NCBI RefSeq assembly: GCF_024055725.1
Contig: NZ_JAMXMX010000003.1
Location: forward strand, 248,001 to 312,000
Source of the DNA: Actinoallomurus spadix
GTDB lineage: Bacteria > Actinomycetota > Actinomycetes > Streptosporangiales > Streptosporangiaceae
Length of the DNA stretch: 64,000 nucleotides
Reading direction: 5' to 3'
Of this stretch, positions 18,314 to 27,712 are shown piece by piece; position 1 is the stretch's first letter, and every line of letters starts with the position of its first letter. Below the pieces are notes generated by a model. The model had not been told where the DNA came from and did not search any database. It saw nothing but the letters and a program-made list of their open reading frames with translations. Made by a program: the position numbers and the translations under genes.

Positions 18314-19707
18314 GCCTCGTGCCCCCCTTCGGGCATCTCCAGCACTGCCTGGGCGACCTTCTCCAGCCCGGCGACGCGCGAGCCCTTCACCAGCACGACG
18401 TCACCCGGCCGCAGTCTCTCGCCCAGCGCGGCCACCGCCGCGTCGGCATCCTCGACCCGCACGCCTTCTCCCGTCCATGACCCCACTTGTCCAGCACCCT
18501 TCAACACGGACGCGGCGGTCTCGCCGACGGCGATCAGGCCCGTCAGGCCGCCCCGCGCCGCGTGGGTACCGATCCTCTCGTGCTCACTCACCGTCGTCGC
18601 ACCCAGCTCCGCCATTTCGCCGAGCACGGCGAAAGCCCGCCGGTCACGGGCCATGTGGACCAGCGTGTCGAGCGCGGAGCGTACCGACTCGGGGTTGGCG
18701 TTGTACGCGTCGTTGATGACGGTCACGCCGTCGGGCCGCTCGGTGACCTCCATCCGCCAGCGGCTGGCCGGCGTCGCCGCCGACAGCACCTCGGCGATGT
18801 CGGCGGCCGGCATGCCCAGCTCGTGCGCGACAGCGGCGGCGGCGAGCGCGTTGCCCACCGTGTGCGCGCCGTACAGCCGGAGCGCGACCGCGGCCGAGCC
18901 CCGGGGGGTGACCAGGGTGAAGCGCGGCCGGCCGGCGTCGTCGAGGGACTCGTCCACGGCGCGGACGTCCGCCTCCGGCACCCGGCCGAACAGCGTGATC
19001 CGCGCCGGGGTGCGCGCGGCCATCGCCCGTACGAGGGGGTCGTCGGCGTTGAGCACGGCCACCCCCCGCGGGGTCAGCGCCTCCACCATCTCGCCCTTGG
19101 CCTTCGCGACGACCTCGCGGCTGCCGAACTCCCCGATGTGCGCGCTGCCGACGTTCAGCACGACGCCGATGTCGGGGCGCGCGACGCGCGCGAGGTGGGC
19201 GATGTGCCCGAGCCCGCGGGCGCCCATCTCCAGCACGAGGTAGCGCGTGCCCTCGTCGGCGCGCAGCACGGTGAGCGGATGGCCGATCTCGTTGTTGAAC
19301 GATCCGGGCGGCGCGACGGACGGCCCGAGCCGGCCGGTGAGCCGCGCGAGGAGGTCCTTGGTGGAGGTCTTGCCCGCCGACCCGGTGACGCCGATCACGG
19401 TGGTCTCGGGCAGCCGCTCCACGACCGCGCGGGCGAGCGCGCTGAGGGCGGTCTGGACGTCGTCGACGACGACCGCGGGCACGCCGACCGGCCGCTCGGC
19501 GAGCACGGCCGCCGCGCCGGCCTCCACCGCCTGGGCGGCGAAGTCGTGCCCGTCCGCGTGCTCCCCGCGGAACGCGACGAACAGCGCGCCGGGCGCGGCC
19601 TGACGTGAGTCGATGACCACGGGTCCGCTCACGACCGTCTCAGGGGACGCACCGTCCATCCTGCCCCGGGTGATCTCCGCGATCCTCGCGAGCGAGAGTG
19701 GGATCAA
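18310..19707 (-). CDS. murF: UDP-MurNAc-tripeptide--D-alanyl-D-alanine ligase
   Basis: Adds D-Ala-D-Ala to complete the pentapeptide precursor. The 465-residue product has the [15 protein letters not shown]-terminal block, the ATP loop GSAGKTST (109-116), a [11 protein letters not shown] block and the late [10 protein letters not shown] motif. It begins at TTG 19707 (AAGGAG at good spacing) and overlaps mraY by four bases. Confidence 0.96.
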   Translation of the reverse strand: MIPLSLARIAEITRGRMDGASPETVVSGPVVIDSRQAAPGALFVAFRGEHADGHDFAAQAVEAGAAAVLAERPVGVPAVVVDDVQTALSALARAVVERLPETTVIGVTGSAGKTSTKDLLARLTGRLGPSVAPPGSFNNEIGHPLTVLRADEGTRYLVLEMGARGLGHIAHLARVARPDIGVVLNVGSAHIGEFGSREVVAKAKGEMVEALTPRGVAVLNADDPLVRAMAARTPARITLFGRVPEADVRAVDESLDDAGRPRFTLVTPRGSAAVALRLYGAHTVGNALAAAAVAHELGMPAADIAEVLSAATPASRWRMEVTERPDGVTVINDAYNANPESVRSALDTLVHMARDRRAFAVLGEMAELGATTVSEHERIGTHAARGGLTGLIAVGETAASVLKGAGQVGSWTGEGVRVEDADAAVAALGERLRPGDVVLVKGSRVAGLEKVAQAVLEMPEGGHEA

Positions 19708-19770
19708 GTCTGCTCCTTGCCGGAAGTCCGAATGGTCGGTCGGTGCCGGCGCGCGCGGCGCCGCGCGCGC

Positions 19771-21330
19771 TCACCGGTCATCGCGTCGCTCCCGGCGCTC
19801 ACGCAGGACGCGCCGCATGACCTCGCGGTCGTCGAAGGGGAGGACCGCACCGCCGACATACTGCCCCTGTTCATGACCTTTGCCGGCCACGACGACGACG
19901 TCGCCGCGCCGGGCCCGGCCGGCCGCGAGAGCGATCGCCGCGGCCCGGTCGGGCTCCACGATCACGTGCGCGCGCTCGCTCTCCGGCACGGTGAGTATCC
20001 CCTCGACCATAGCGGTGAGGACGGCCCACGGGTCCTCGGAGCGCGGGTTGTCGTTGGTGAACACCGCGATATCGGCCAGGCGCGCGGCGAGTTCCCCCAT
20101 GACGGGGCGCTTCCCGGTGTCGCGGTCGCCGCCGCAGCCGAGCACGATGATCAGGCGCCCGTCGTCGGCCACGAGCGGCCGGAGGGTCCCCAGGACGGCC
20201 TCGACGGCCCCGGGCTTGTGCGCGTAGTCGACCAGCGCCGCGAACTCCTGGCCCTCGTCCACGCGCTCCAGCCGCCCCGGAACGCCGGGCAGGCCGGCGA
20301 CGCCGCGCACCGCGGTCTGCAGGGAGATCCCCGACTCGACCAGCGCCACGATCGCGCCGAGCGCGTTGGCGACGTTGAACGGGCCGGGCAGCGGCAGCCG
20401 TACGTCGGCCTCCACCCCGCCGGGGCCGACCACCCGGAAGTCGCTGCCGTCGGGGCGCACGCGCACGTCCTCCGCCCGCCAGTCCGCGACCGCGTCACCG
20501 GACGCGGAGAAGGTCGTCATGGGGATGCCCGCGATCCCGACCAGCCGCCGGCCCCAGGAGTCGTCGACGTTGACGACGCCGATCCGGCTGTACTCCGGCG
20601 TGAACAGCCGCGCCTTGGCGGCGAAGTAGTCCTCCATCGTCGGATGATGGTCGAGATGGTCCTGCGAGAGGTTCGTGAACACGGCGACCTCGTAGAAGGC
20701 GCCGCCGACCCGGCCGAAGTCCAGGGCGTGGCTGGAGACCTCCATGGCCGCCGCCGTCACGCCGCGCTCGCGCATCAGCGCGAACAGGCCGTGCAGGTCG
20801 GTGGCCTCCGGGGTGGTCAGCGCGCTGGGCAGCACCTCCCCGGCGACCCGGATCTCGATCCCGCCGACCAGGCCCGTCTCGTGACCGGCGGCCCGCAGCC
20901 CCGCCTCCAGCAGGAAGGTGGTCGTCGACTTGCCGCTCGTGCCGGTGACGCCCAGCAGGGTCAGGTCGCGCACCGGGTCGCCGTACACCCAGGACGCCAC
21001 CCGGCCGAGCACGGCACGCGGATCGTCCACGACGAGCACCGGCAGTCCCGACTTCTCCGCCCGGATCCGGCCCTCCCGGTCGGTGAGGATTCCGGTCGCA
21101 CCGGCCTCGGCCGCCTGCGCCGCGAACACCGCGCCGTGGAACCGGCTGCCGGGCAGCGCGGCGTACAGGTCCCCTGGGAGGACCTTCCGGGAGTCGTGCG
21201 TCACACCGGTGACCATTCCCTGCGGCGGCTCGGCCCCCTCGCGCAGGCCGAGAAGGGAGACGAGCCCGGACAACGGGCGGGCGGGAACGGTCTTGGGTCG
21301 CATGAGATCGGGATCGGGTCTGTTGGACAC
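19771..21330 (-). CDS. murE: UDP-MurNAc-L-Ala-D-Glu--meso-DAP ligase
   Basis: Adds the third stem-peptide residue. The 519-residue product has the HDSRKVLPGDLYAALPG block, the ATP loop TGTSGKST (129-136), EVSSHALDFGRV and YAHKPGAVE. The DNPR motif (FTNDNPRSEDP) is the known determinant for meso-diaminopimelate, so the wall should be of the DAP type. I start at GTG 21330, 20 bases after ftsI; no good ribosome site is visible. ATG 21303 is a shorter option. The gap to murF is 63 bases. Confidence 0.96.
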   Translation of the reverse strand: MSNRPDPDLMRPKTVPARPLSGLVSLLGLREGAEPPQGMVTGVTHDSRKVLPGDLYAALPGSRFHGAVFAAQAAEAGATGILTDREGRIRAEKSGLPVLVVDDPRAVLGRVASWVYGDPVRDLTLLGVTGTSGKSTTTFLLEAGLRAAGHETGLVGGIEIRVAGEVLPSALTTPEATDLHGLFALMRERGVTAAAMEVSSHALDFGRVGGAFYEVAVFTNLSQDHLDHHPTMEDYFAAKARLFTPEYSRIGVVNVDDSWGRRLVGIAGIPMTTFSASGDAVADWRAEDVRVRPDGSDFRVVGPGGVEADVRLPLPGPFNVANALGAIVALVESGISLQTAVRGVAGLPGVPGRLERVDEGQEFAALVDYAHKPGAVEAVLGTLRPLVADDGRLIIVLGCGGDRDTGKRPVMGELAARLADIAVFTNDNPRSEDPWAVLTAMVEGILTVPESERAHVIVEPDRAAAIALAAGRARRGDVVVVAGKGHEQGQYVGGAVLPFDDREVMRRVLRERRERRDDR

Positions 21331-21350
21331 GGCGGAGAGGGTACCGCCGG

Positions 21351-23369
21351 TCACCCCTGGTCTGGGGAGATACGGATCTTCTGGGACCGGCCCGAGCTCG
21401 GCGGGACGCGCCGGCTCTGCAGCGCGAAGCTCATCACGTCCTTGAAGACCGGGGCCGCCACCTCCCCACCGTAGTAGCCGTTCTGCGGCTTCTGCAGCAC
21501 GGCCTCCACGACGAGTTGCGGATTCTCCGCGGGGGCGAAGCCGACGAACGTCGCGGTGTAGCCCCCGCCGTCGTAGCTCCCGGTCCGGGGGTTGACGCGC
21601 TGCGCGGTGCCGGTCTTGCCCGCGACGCGGTACCCGGGGATCTGCGCGGCGGGCGCGGTGCCCTCCTTCGTGGTCACCCCTTCGAGCATCTTGGTGATCT
21701 CGGCGGCGGTCGCGCTGCTGATCACCCGGTGCTGGGACGGCTTGGCGGCGGCCGTGAGGGTGCCGCGGTCGTCGGTGGTGCCGGCGATCAGGTTGGGGGT
21801 CACGCGGACCCCGTGGTTGGCGATCGTGGCGTAGACGCTGGCGACCTGCAGCGCGTTCACCGAGACGGACTGGCCGAACGCGAGGGAGTAGCGGTCGGTG
21901 CCCCACCACTGGTTCGGCGGCTTGAGCGAGCCGGCCGCCTCCCCCGGCAGGCCGACGCCGGTCTCCTGGCCGTACCCGAACGCCCGCAGGTACTGGTAGA
22001 GCTGGGCGTCGGACAGTTTGTCGGCCGCCATGATGGTACCGACGTTGCTCGACTTGGCGAGCACGCCCGCGAAGGTGAGGGGCTCGGTCGGATGCGTCTC
22101 GGAGTCGTGGAACGTCCGGTCGAACTTCGTGATGTGGTCGGGCACGTCGAACACGGTGTCCGGCGTGACGTGGCCGGCCTCCAGCGCCGCCGCCGCGGTG
22201 ACCACCTTGCTGGTGCTGCCGGGTTCGAAGTCGTCCTGAACGACCCGGTTGCCCCAGTCGCTCTCGGGATACCTGCCGTAGCTCGCCGGGTCGAAGGTCG
22301 GCGCCGTCGCCATCGCCAGGATCTGACCCGACCGGGGATCCAGCACGATGACGCTGCCGCTCTGCGCCTTGGTCGCCTTGACCTGCTTGGCGATCGCGTC
22401 CTGCGCCTTCCACTGGATGTCCTGGTCGAGGGTCAGGCGCAGCCCCTTGCCCGGGATCGGCTTGAGCTGCTGGTCCTCCCCCATGGGGATCCGCTGGCCC
22501 TTCTCGCTGACCTCGACCTTCTGCCAGCCGCTGCGGCCCTTGAGCAGCTTGTTCATGCTGGACTCCAGGCCCGCGGCGCCGTCGCCGGCGGCGTTGACGA
22601 AACCCACGACGTTCGCGGCGAGGGAGCCGCCGGGGTAGATCCGGCGGTACTCCTGCTGAGTGCCGATACCGGTGAAGTCCATGCCGGTCACCAGACGGGC
22701 GCGGTCCGGCTCCACGTGGTGGATCAGCTCCCGGTAGTGATCCATCTTCGACCGGGGCGTGAGCTTCTTGAGCAGCGTGGCGGGGTCGAGCCCGAACATC
22801 GACGCGAGCGTCGTCGCGATCTTGTTGCGGATGTTCGTGTGGTTCTTCTGCTCGTACTGCTGGATCAACGAGGGGTCGGCGTAGATCACCCGCGCGTCGA
22901 CGGTCATGGCGAGCGGCTGGCCCTGCGCGAACGTGATGGCGCCACGGACCGCGGGCAGCGGGATCCGATTGAGCCGCTGGCGGATCGCCGCCTCGGCGTA
23001 CCCCTTGGACTCCAGGCCCTGGAGCTGGACGAGGCGCCCGGCGAACAGCGACAGCACGAACGCCACCAGCAGGAGACCGACGTTCAGCCGCTTGATCGGG
23101 TCACGCCGGACGATGCGGCGCCGCAGGAGCGCCCGCGGCCGTCGCGGCGGGCCCGGCGGGCGGCCGCCACGGGCGCGCCGGGGTGCGCGCTCGGCGCCGC
23201 CGCCCCGGACGCCCGGGCGCGCGGTGGCCGCCTGACCGCGGCCGGTCTGGCCGCGGGAGCTCTGCCCGCGGGCGCCCTGGCCACGCCCGGTCTGCCCGGG
23301 GCCGCTCGTGCGGCGCGGGCCTCCGGGCGGGGAGGGGGCGGCCGGCCCGCGGCCACGCCGGGAGGTCAC
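21351..23369 (-). CDS. ftsI: Septal transpeptidase FtsI (PBP class B)
   Basis: Cross-links septal peptidoglycan as the partner of FtsW. The 672-residue product has about 90 basic, Gly/Arg/Pro-rich cytoplasmic residues with GRGQ repeats, one membrane helix (about 96-112), a PBP dimer domain (about 150-300) and the transpeptidase domain. Active-site motifs are intact: S385-T-S-K388, S440-S-N442 and K585-T-G. GTG 23369 overlaps the ftsL stop by four bases, which fixes the start; reading further upstream only re-translates ftsL. Confidence 0.96.
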   Translation of the reverse strand: MTSRRGRGPAAPSPPGGPRRTSGPGQTGRGQGARGQSSRGQTGRGQAATARPGVRGGGAERAPRRARGGRPPGPPRRPRALLRRRIVRRDPIKRLNVGLLLVAFVLSLFAGRLVQLQGLESKGYAEAAIRQRLNRIPLPAVRGAITFAQGQPLAMTVDARVIYADPSLIQQYEQKNHTNIRNKIATTLASMFGLDPATLLKKLTPRSKMDHYRELIHHVEPDRARLVTGMDFTGIGTQQEYRRIYPGGSLAANVVGFVNAAGDGAAGLESSMNKLLKGRSGWQKVEVSEKGQRIPMGEDQQLKPIPGKGLRLTLDQDIQWKAQDAIAKQVKATKAQSGSVIVLDPRSGQILAMATAPTFDPASYGRYPESDWGNRVVQDDFEPGSTSKVVTAAAALEAGHVTPDTVFDVPDHITKFDRTFHDSETHPTEPLTFAGVLAKSSNVGTIMAADKLSDAQLYQYLRAFGYGQETGVGLPGEAAGSLKPPNQWWGTDRYSLAFGQSVSVNALQVASVYATIANHGVRVTPNLIAGTTDDRGTLTAAAKPSQHRVISSATAAEITKMLEGVTTKEGTAPAAQIPGYRVAGKTGTAQRVNPRTGSYDGGGYTATFVGFAPAENPQLVVEAVLQKPQNGYYGGEVAAPVFKDVMSFALQSRRVPPSSGRSQKIRISPDQG

Positions 23370-24442
23370 CGCGTGCCGCCTCCCTGCCGGGGAGCGGCCG
23401 TCTTCGGGGCGGTCCCCTGTCCCGGAGCGGCCTTCCGCGTCTTCTGGGTGTTCTGGGTCTTCTGGGTGTTCTGCGTGTTCCCGGCGGGCCGGCGGTTCCG
23501 GGTGTTCGGGGTGCCCTGGTGCGGCGCCGGACCACCGGCCGGCGGCACGAGCGCGCCGGGCGCTCCGGTGACGGCCCCGGCCGCCGCGGCGGCGACGGCC
23601 TCGTCGGACACGCCCTGCGGCGGGGCGCCGACCTCGGTCACCCGCCCCGTGCGCGCGTCGATGAAGGCGGCACCCTGCGGGTCGACCATGCCGAGGCCAC
23701 GGGCCTTCTGGTGCAGCACCGCCGGGTCCTGCTCCCGGGCGATGTCGGACTTCAGCGCCTGCTCGCGCTCGGCCAGCTGCCGGTTGTCGCGCTGCAGCTC
23801 GCTGAGCGTGAAGGCGTCCTGGGCGAGGACGGTGTTGAGCAGCAGCAGGCTGACGAGCGCGCCGCCGAGCAGCCCGACGACGAGCAGGACGAACGGCGCA
23901 CGGGCGCGGGGCGGCGCGGACCGCCGGGGCCGCCGCGCGGCGGTCTCGGCCCGGGTCCCCGGCGTCCGGGTCGACGGCCTGCGCGTGGGCGCGGTACGCG
24001 TCCGCTCGGGCCGGGTCGCCGGTCCCCTGGTCGCCGTCCGCGCACCGGCGGTCCGTGCCGGAGCGCTCACCGGCGTGCCGGTGGCCCGGTCCGCGGCCCT
24101 CGCCGGCGTGCCGGTGGCCCGGTCCGGGGCGCTCGCCGCCCTGGTGCCGGTCTTCCCGCCTGTTCCGGCGCGCGTCCGCCCGCCGGCGGGCGCGGCCTTC
24201 GTCTTCGCCTTGGCCGCCTTGGCCTTCTTGACCGGTGGCTTGGCCGCATTGGTGGTCTTGGTGGTCTTCGCCGTCTTCGTGGTCTTGGCCGCTCCGGTGC
24301 GCTCGGTGGCCTCGGCCGGCCTGCGGCGCGGCGCCGCCTTCTCCTGCTTCCCGGCGTGCTTTCCGGCATCGCCCGCCCGGGTGGGCGCGTCCGCGCGCCG
24401 ACGGCGACGCCGGGTCTCCGGCGGCGGGGTCGTGATGGTCAT
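23366..24442 (-). CDS. ftsL: FtsL-like divisome protein with long disordered tails
   Basis: By position (between rsmH and ftsI) and topology this is FtsL, which activates FtsWI with a FtsB/DivIC partner. About 180 basic, Lys/Arg/Ala/Thr/Pro-rich residues come first, then one helix (about 183-206), then a leucine-zipper stretch ([20 protein letters not shown]). The C-terminal tail has tandem NTQKTQ repeats and Pro/Ala. At 358 residues it is two to three times the usual size; the extra length is all low-complexity. ATG 24442 follows AGGAGG and overlaps the rsmH stop by four bases. Confidence 0.88.
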   Translation of the reverse strand: MTITTPPPETRRRRRRADAPTRAGDAGKHAGKQEKAAPRRRPAEATERTGAAKTTKTAKTTKTTNAAKPPVKKAKAAKAKTKAAPAGGRTRAGTGGKTGTRAASAPDRATGTPARAADRATGTPVSAPARTAGARTATRGPATRPERTRTAPTRRPSTRTPGTRAETAARRPRRSAPPRARAPFVLLVVGLLGGALVSLLLLNTVLAQDAFTLSELQRDNRQLAEREQALKSDIAREQDPAVLHQKARGLGMVDPQGAAFIDARTGRVTEVGAPPQGVSDEAVAAAAAGAVTGAPGALVPPAGGPAPHQGTPNTRNRRPAGNTQNTQKTQNTQKTRKAAPGQGTAPKTAAPRQGGGTR

Positions 24443-25506
24443 GCGATGCCTCCTGCTCCACTCCGCCCGCTCGGCGGCTGCTCACCGAGGGGCATCGCGC
24501 CGATGCCTCGCGGACGTCGCTCCTCCCGGATCCGCTCGGCGGCGCGCAGGCGTGCCGAGGCGGCCCGGGGGTTGGTCGTGGTCTCCTCGTCGGCCGGCTG
24601 CTCCGCCCCCCGGGTGAGAAGACGGAACCGGGGCTGTGCCTCCGGCAGCGGAACCGGCAGGTCGGGTGGGGTGGTGTCAGTGGTGCGCGCGGCCAGCGCG
24701 CGCTTGACGATCCGGTCCTCCAGCGAGTGGTAGGACAGGACCGCGATGCGGCCGCCGACGGCCAGGGCGTCGAGGGCGGCGGGCACCGCGCGCTCGAGCG
24801 CGGCCAGCTCGCCGTTCACCTCCATGCGCAGCGCCTGGAAGGTGCGCTTGCCCGGATGTCCTCCGGTCCGGCGCGAGGCGGCGGGGATGGCGCCGCGGAC
24901 GACGTCGACGAGGCGGGACGTCGACGTGAGCGGGGCGCGCCCCCGCTCACGGACGATCGCCTCGGCGACGCGCCGCGCGAACCGCTCCTCGCCGTAGTCG
25001 CGCAGGATGCGCGTCAGGTCGGCGGTCGAATAGGTGTTGACCACCTCTTCGGCGGTGAGCCGCTGGGTGCGGTCCATCCGCATGTCGAGCGGTGCGTCGT
25101 AGGAGTAGGCGAAACCACGCTCGGCCTCGTCGAGCTGCGGGGAGGACACGCCCAGGTCGAAGAGGACGGCGTGCACCCGGGGCACGCCCAGGTCGGCCAG
25201 GACCCGCGGGATCTCGTCGTAGACGGCGTGCACGAGCGTGAACCGCCCGGTGTACGGCTCCAGGCGGCTCCGGGATCGCTCCAGCGCCGTCGTGTCACGG
25301 TCGAGGCCGATGAGCCGCGCCCGCGGGTGCGCGGCGAGGATCGCGGTGGCGTGCCCGGCGAGGCCCAGGGTGGCGTCGACGTAGATCGCGTCCTCATCGG
25401 AGGGTGCCGACAGTGCCGGGGCGAGCAGCGCCAGGATCCGGTCGAGCATGACCGGAACATGGCCCTGCGCGCGCGAACCCTCCTCGCGCTCGTCGTCGCC
25501 GTGCAT
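24439..25506 (-). CDS. rsmH: 16S rRNA m4C1402 methyltransferase
   Basis: SAM-dependent methyltransferase acting on 16S rRNA C1402, nearly always in the dcw cluster. The 355-residue product shows HVPVMLDR, the SAM loop [39 protein letters not shown] and [14 protein letters not shown] 25506 follows GAGGGGG. The leader upstream is 320 bases long and is annotated separately. Confidence 0.97.
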   Translation of the reverse strand: MHGDDEREEGSRAQGHVPVMLDRILALLAPALSAPSDEDAIYVDATLGLAGHATAILAAHPRARLIGLDRDTTALERSRSRLEPYTGRFTLVHAVYDEIPRVLADLGVPRVHAVLFDLGVSSPQLDEAERGFAYSYDAPLDMRMDRTQRLTAEEVVNTYSTADLTRILRDYGEERFARRVAEAIVRERGRAPLTSTSRLVDVVRGAIPAASRRTGGHPGKRTFQALRMEVNGELAALERAVPAALDALAVGGRIAVLSYHSLEDRIVKRALAARTTDTTPPDLPVPLPEAQPRFRLLTRGAEQPADEETTTNPRAASARLRAAERIREERRPRGIGAMPLGEQPPSGRSGAGGIA

Positions 25507-25572
25507 GGAACCCCCTCGGAACGCCACTGCTCGCGGACAGCGCTGAGACCGCGCTCGCCGTCGCCCGTCACT

Positions 25573-25590
25573 CCTGAGAGATCTTTCAGG
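25573..25590. promoter_or_regulatory. 18-bp imperfect palindrome upstream of rsmH
   Basis: CCTGAGAGATCTTTCAGG is an inverted repeat with one mismatched pair, 67-84 bases before the rsmH start. It is AT-richer than its surroundings and could be an operator or a small RNA hairpin. Confidence 0.35.
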
Positions 25591-25662
25591 AACGAAAGAA
25601 GCGACCGGTGTGGCCGTCCACCCCGTGGAAGACGCCACCCCTCCTGCTCGGCGGCTCACCGC

Positions 25663-25749
25663 TCAATGGCTGACGCCGGCCCCCGTCGGGATTTCGTCCG
25701 GCCAGGTCCCCATCCGCTGCTCCGTGAGGAAGAGCTGTGCAACGGCCAT
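25663..25749 (-). CDS. Possible 28-residue leader peptide before rsmH
   Basis: ATG 25749 opens a frame of 28 codons (product begins MAVAQLFLTEQRMG and ends GAGVSH) within the rsmH leader. Codon usage is plausible but the ribosome site is weak. It could be a leader peptide, or a chance frame over a structured RNA. I give it low confidence. Confidence 0.2.
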   Translation of the reverse strand: MAVAQLFLTEQRMGTWPDEIPTGAGVSH

Positions 25750-25826
25750 CTGGCACCGGGGAAGGTGCGCCAGCTGGGAGCGGGTGGAGACCTCGCCGAA
25801 CAAATCCGATCACCGGCGATGGTGCG

Positions 25827-26258
25827 TCAAAGAATCCCGGGCAGCACCTCCTCCGACAGGTCGGAGAACTGCTGCTCTTGGTCGGCCAGGTAGGTCTCCC
25901 ACGCCGTGGCGTCCCAGATCTCCAAGCGCGTGTTGGCCCCGATGACGGCACAGTCGCGGGTCAGGCCCGCGTAGCTCCGGAGAGCCTGCGGAATGGTGAT
26001 CCGGCCTTGCTTGTCGGGGACCTCGTCGGAGGCGCCGGCGAAGAAGACCCGGCTGTAGTCCCGCACTGCCTTGGCGGTGACCGGTGCGGTGCGAAGCGCC
26101 TCGGTGATGCGCTGGAACTCGGCCTCGGGGAAGACGTAGAGGCAGCGTTCCTGGCCCTTCGTGATCACCAATCCCCCTGACAGCTCCTCGCGGTACTTCG
26201 CCGGCAGGAACAGTCGTCCCTTGTCGTCCAGGCGCAGGGTGTGAGTGCCGAGGAACAT
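25827..26258 (-). CDS. mraZ: Transcriptional regulator MraZ
   Basis: First gene of the cluster; a ring-forming AbrB-like DNA-binding protein that represses its own operon. The 143-residue product (standard length) has two half-domains with the signature D-x-x-x-R turns: [14 protein letters not shown] near residue 10 and [14 protein letters not shown] near residue 88. ATG 26258 has GGGAGGTGGGGG upstream. Four MraZ-type boxes overlap its promoter, which supports autoregulation. Confidence 0.97.
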   Translation of the reverse strand: MFLGTHTLRLDDKGRLFLPAKYREELSGGLVITKGQERCLYVFPEAEFQRITEALRTAPVTAKAVRDYSRVFFAGASDEVPDKQGRITIPQALRSYAGLTRDCAVIGANTRLEIWDATAWETYLADQEQQFSDLSEEVLPGIL

Positions 26259-26296
26259 CGGCCCCCACCTCCCGCTTCGCGGGGTCGATTGCCCTC

Positions 26297-26332
26297 CCCC
26301 ACGGCGCCCCACTGTACTCCACTCTCCCCCAC
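26297..26332 (-). promoter_or_regulatory. Four MraZ operator boxes
   Basis: On the minus strand GTGGGG, GTGGAG, GTGGGG and GTGGGG occur at exact 10-base steps (boxes 26332-26327, 26322-26317, 26312-26307 and 26302-26297). Known MraZ operators are TGGGN direct repeats with five-base spacers, the same one-turn period. The boxes cover the promoter spacer and start region, so binding should block RNA polymerase. Confidence 0.85.
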
Positions 26333-26338
26333 GGTCAA
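26311..26338 (-). promoter_or_regulatory. mraZ operon promoter
   Basis: TTGACC (26338-26333), a 16-base spacer and TACAGT (26316-26311) on the minus strand. The start would be near 26304, a leader of about 45 bases. Two MraZ boxes lie in the spacer and two at or after the -10 box. Confidence 0.75.
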
Positions 26339-26637
26339 CGACCAAAACACCGGTCACGCGGCATCTCGCCACGCGTCCGGGCAGGTCAGAAGAGGGCGCC
26401 CTCGGGGGGTGCCACAGACCCCGTCAGAGCCGCCCGGCGCGGCGGTCAAGACCGGCCGGCGACCCCCGGATAGGGTCCGGCGACGGCGGGTGGGGGAAAG
26501 TGGGGGGGACCCCCGAGGCCACGACCCGTCATCAGCCGGACACGGGTCGCGCCGGCGGGGGCGCGAGCGCGTCTCACGCCGTCCTCAAGAGATCGCCGCG
26601 GTCGTTCACCAGACATCGCCGCGGCAGGGCCCGACGA

Positions 26638-26652
26638 CGTACTGTCAGTACG
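26638..26652. promoter_or_regulatory. Perfect palindrome CGTACTG-T-CAGTACG
   Basis: Two 7-base arms around a single T, about 80 bases before the moxR start. The size and symmetry suit a dimeric repressor. I do not recognise the regulator. Confidence 0.45.
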
Positions 26653-26730
26653 ACATATCGGGTGGGAGCGCTCATCCACGGCGGTGCGGCGACGCGGCAT
26701 CCGCCGCTCGGGTGGCCCGGGGAGGGGTAA

Positions 26731-27711
26731 GTGTCAGTGAGCACGCACGGGGACCTGGGCCGGGGACTGGACGGGCTGGCCCAGATCTCGAGCAAGATCC
26801 TCGGAGCCATCGAGTCCGTCATCGAGGGCAAGCCCGACGTCGTACGCCTCGCGCTGACCGTTCTCCTCGCCGAGGGCCACCTCCTCATCGAGGACGTCCC
26901 CGGCGTCGGGAAGACGATGCTGGCCAAGGCGCTCGCCAAGTCGATCGACTGCTCGGTGCGGCGGGTGCAGTTCACGCCGGACCTGCTGCCGAGCGACATC
27001 ACCGGGGTCAGCGCCTACAACCAGGAACTCCGGGAGTTCGAGTTCAAGCCCGGTCCGGTCTTCGCGAACATCGTGGTCGGCGACGAGATCAACCGCGCGT
27101 CGCCGAAGACGCAGTCGGCCCTGCTGGAGTGCATGGAGGAACGCCAGGTCACCGTCGACGGCCGCACGTACCCCCTGGACGCGCCGTTCATGGTGATCGC
27201 CACTCAGAACCCGGTCGAGATGGAAGGGACCTATCCGCTCCCGGAGGCGCAGCGCGACCGGTTCACCGCCCGGATCGCGATGGGTTACCCGGAGCCGGCG
27301 GCGGAACTCGAGATGCTCGACGTGCACGGCGGACCGTCCCCGCTCGACCGGCTGCAGCCCGTCGCCCAGGACGGCGACGTACGGGAGATGATCGAGGTCG
27401 TGCGGGAGGTGCACGTCGCGCCCGCGCTGCGCGGGTACGCCATCGCGCTCGTCGCCGCGACGCGGAACCATCCCGAGCTGCGCCTGGGCGCCTCACCGCG
27501 GGCGACGCTCCAGCTCGTCCGGGCCGCCCGCGCCTACGCGGCCCTGGACGATCGGGAGTACGTCCTCCCCGACGACCTGCAGCGCCTCGCGGTGCCCGTG
27601 CTCGCGCACCGGCTGCTGCCGACCGCCGAGGCGCAGGTCCAGCGCCGTTCACCCGAGCAGGTCGTCGCCGAACTCGTCGAACGCGTCCCGGTCCCCGACC
27701 ACCGGCGCTGA
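26731..27711 (+). CDS. MoxR-family AAA+ ATPase
   Basis: A chaperone-like ATPase that usually works with DUF58/VWA partners in assembling or maturing envelope proteins. The 326-residue product has Walker A GVGKT (EDVPGVGKTML), Walker B VVGDEIN, the sensor IATQNPVEMEGTYPLPEAQRDRF and the MoxR lid domain. GTG 26731 has GGGGAGGGG upstream. It heads a three-gene operon with DUF58 (one-base gap) and transglutaminase genes, the classic trio. Confidence 0.93.
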   Translation: MSVSTHGDLGRGLDGLAQISSKILGAIESVIEGKPDVVRLALTVLLAEGHLLIEDVPGVGKTMLAKALAKSIDCSVRRVQFTPDLLPSDITGVSAYNQELREFEFKPGPVFANIVVGDEINRASPKTQSALLECMEERQVTVDGRTYPLDAPFMVIATQNPVEMEGTYPLPEAQRDRFTARIAMGYPEPAAELEMLDVHGGPSPLDRLQPVAQDGDVREMIEVVREVHVAPALRGYAIALVAATRNHPELRLGASPRATLQLVRAARAYAALDDREYVLPDDLQRLAVPVLAHRLLPTAEAQVQRRSPEQVVAELVERVPVPDHRR

Positions 27712-27712
27712 C

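Larger units (their letters stand above)
25507..25826 (-). promoter_or_regulatory. Long mraZ-rsmH leader, possible mraW RNA motif
   Basis: These 320 bases separate mraZ from rsmH, although most of the other cell-wall gene joints nearby overlap or have short gaps. The stretch contains several GC hairpins, such as CTGGCC...GGCCGG around the 25700-25730 area, a 28-codon reading frame (25749-25663) and a palindrome (25573-25590). A structured RNA called the mraW motif is reported from actinobacterial rsmH leaders. I cannot align it here, so that identity is a guess. Confidence 0.4.
26259..26730. other. Divergent intergenic region mraZ / moxR
   Basis: These 472 bases separate the dcw cluster from the divergent moxR operon. 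The mraZ side holds the promoter and MraZ boxes (26297-26338). The moxR side holds a 15-bp palindrome (26638-26652) and a GGGGAGGGG ribosome site. I see no gene in between. Confidence 0.7.

Noticed and set aside
21331-22413. A longer MurE reading fused to upstream sequence
   Set aside because: The added part translates ftsI out of frame; ftsI has all penicillin-binding motifs in its own frame.
23370-24485. A longer FtsI reading
   Set aside because: The added part covers ftsL out of frame; the GTGA overlap at 23366-23369 sets the start.
26263-26268. A fifth GTGGGG next to the mraZ ribosome site
   Set aside because: It is off the 10-bp register of the other four boxes and overlaps the ribosome site sequence.
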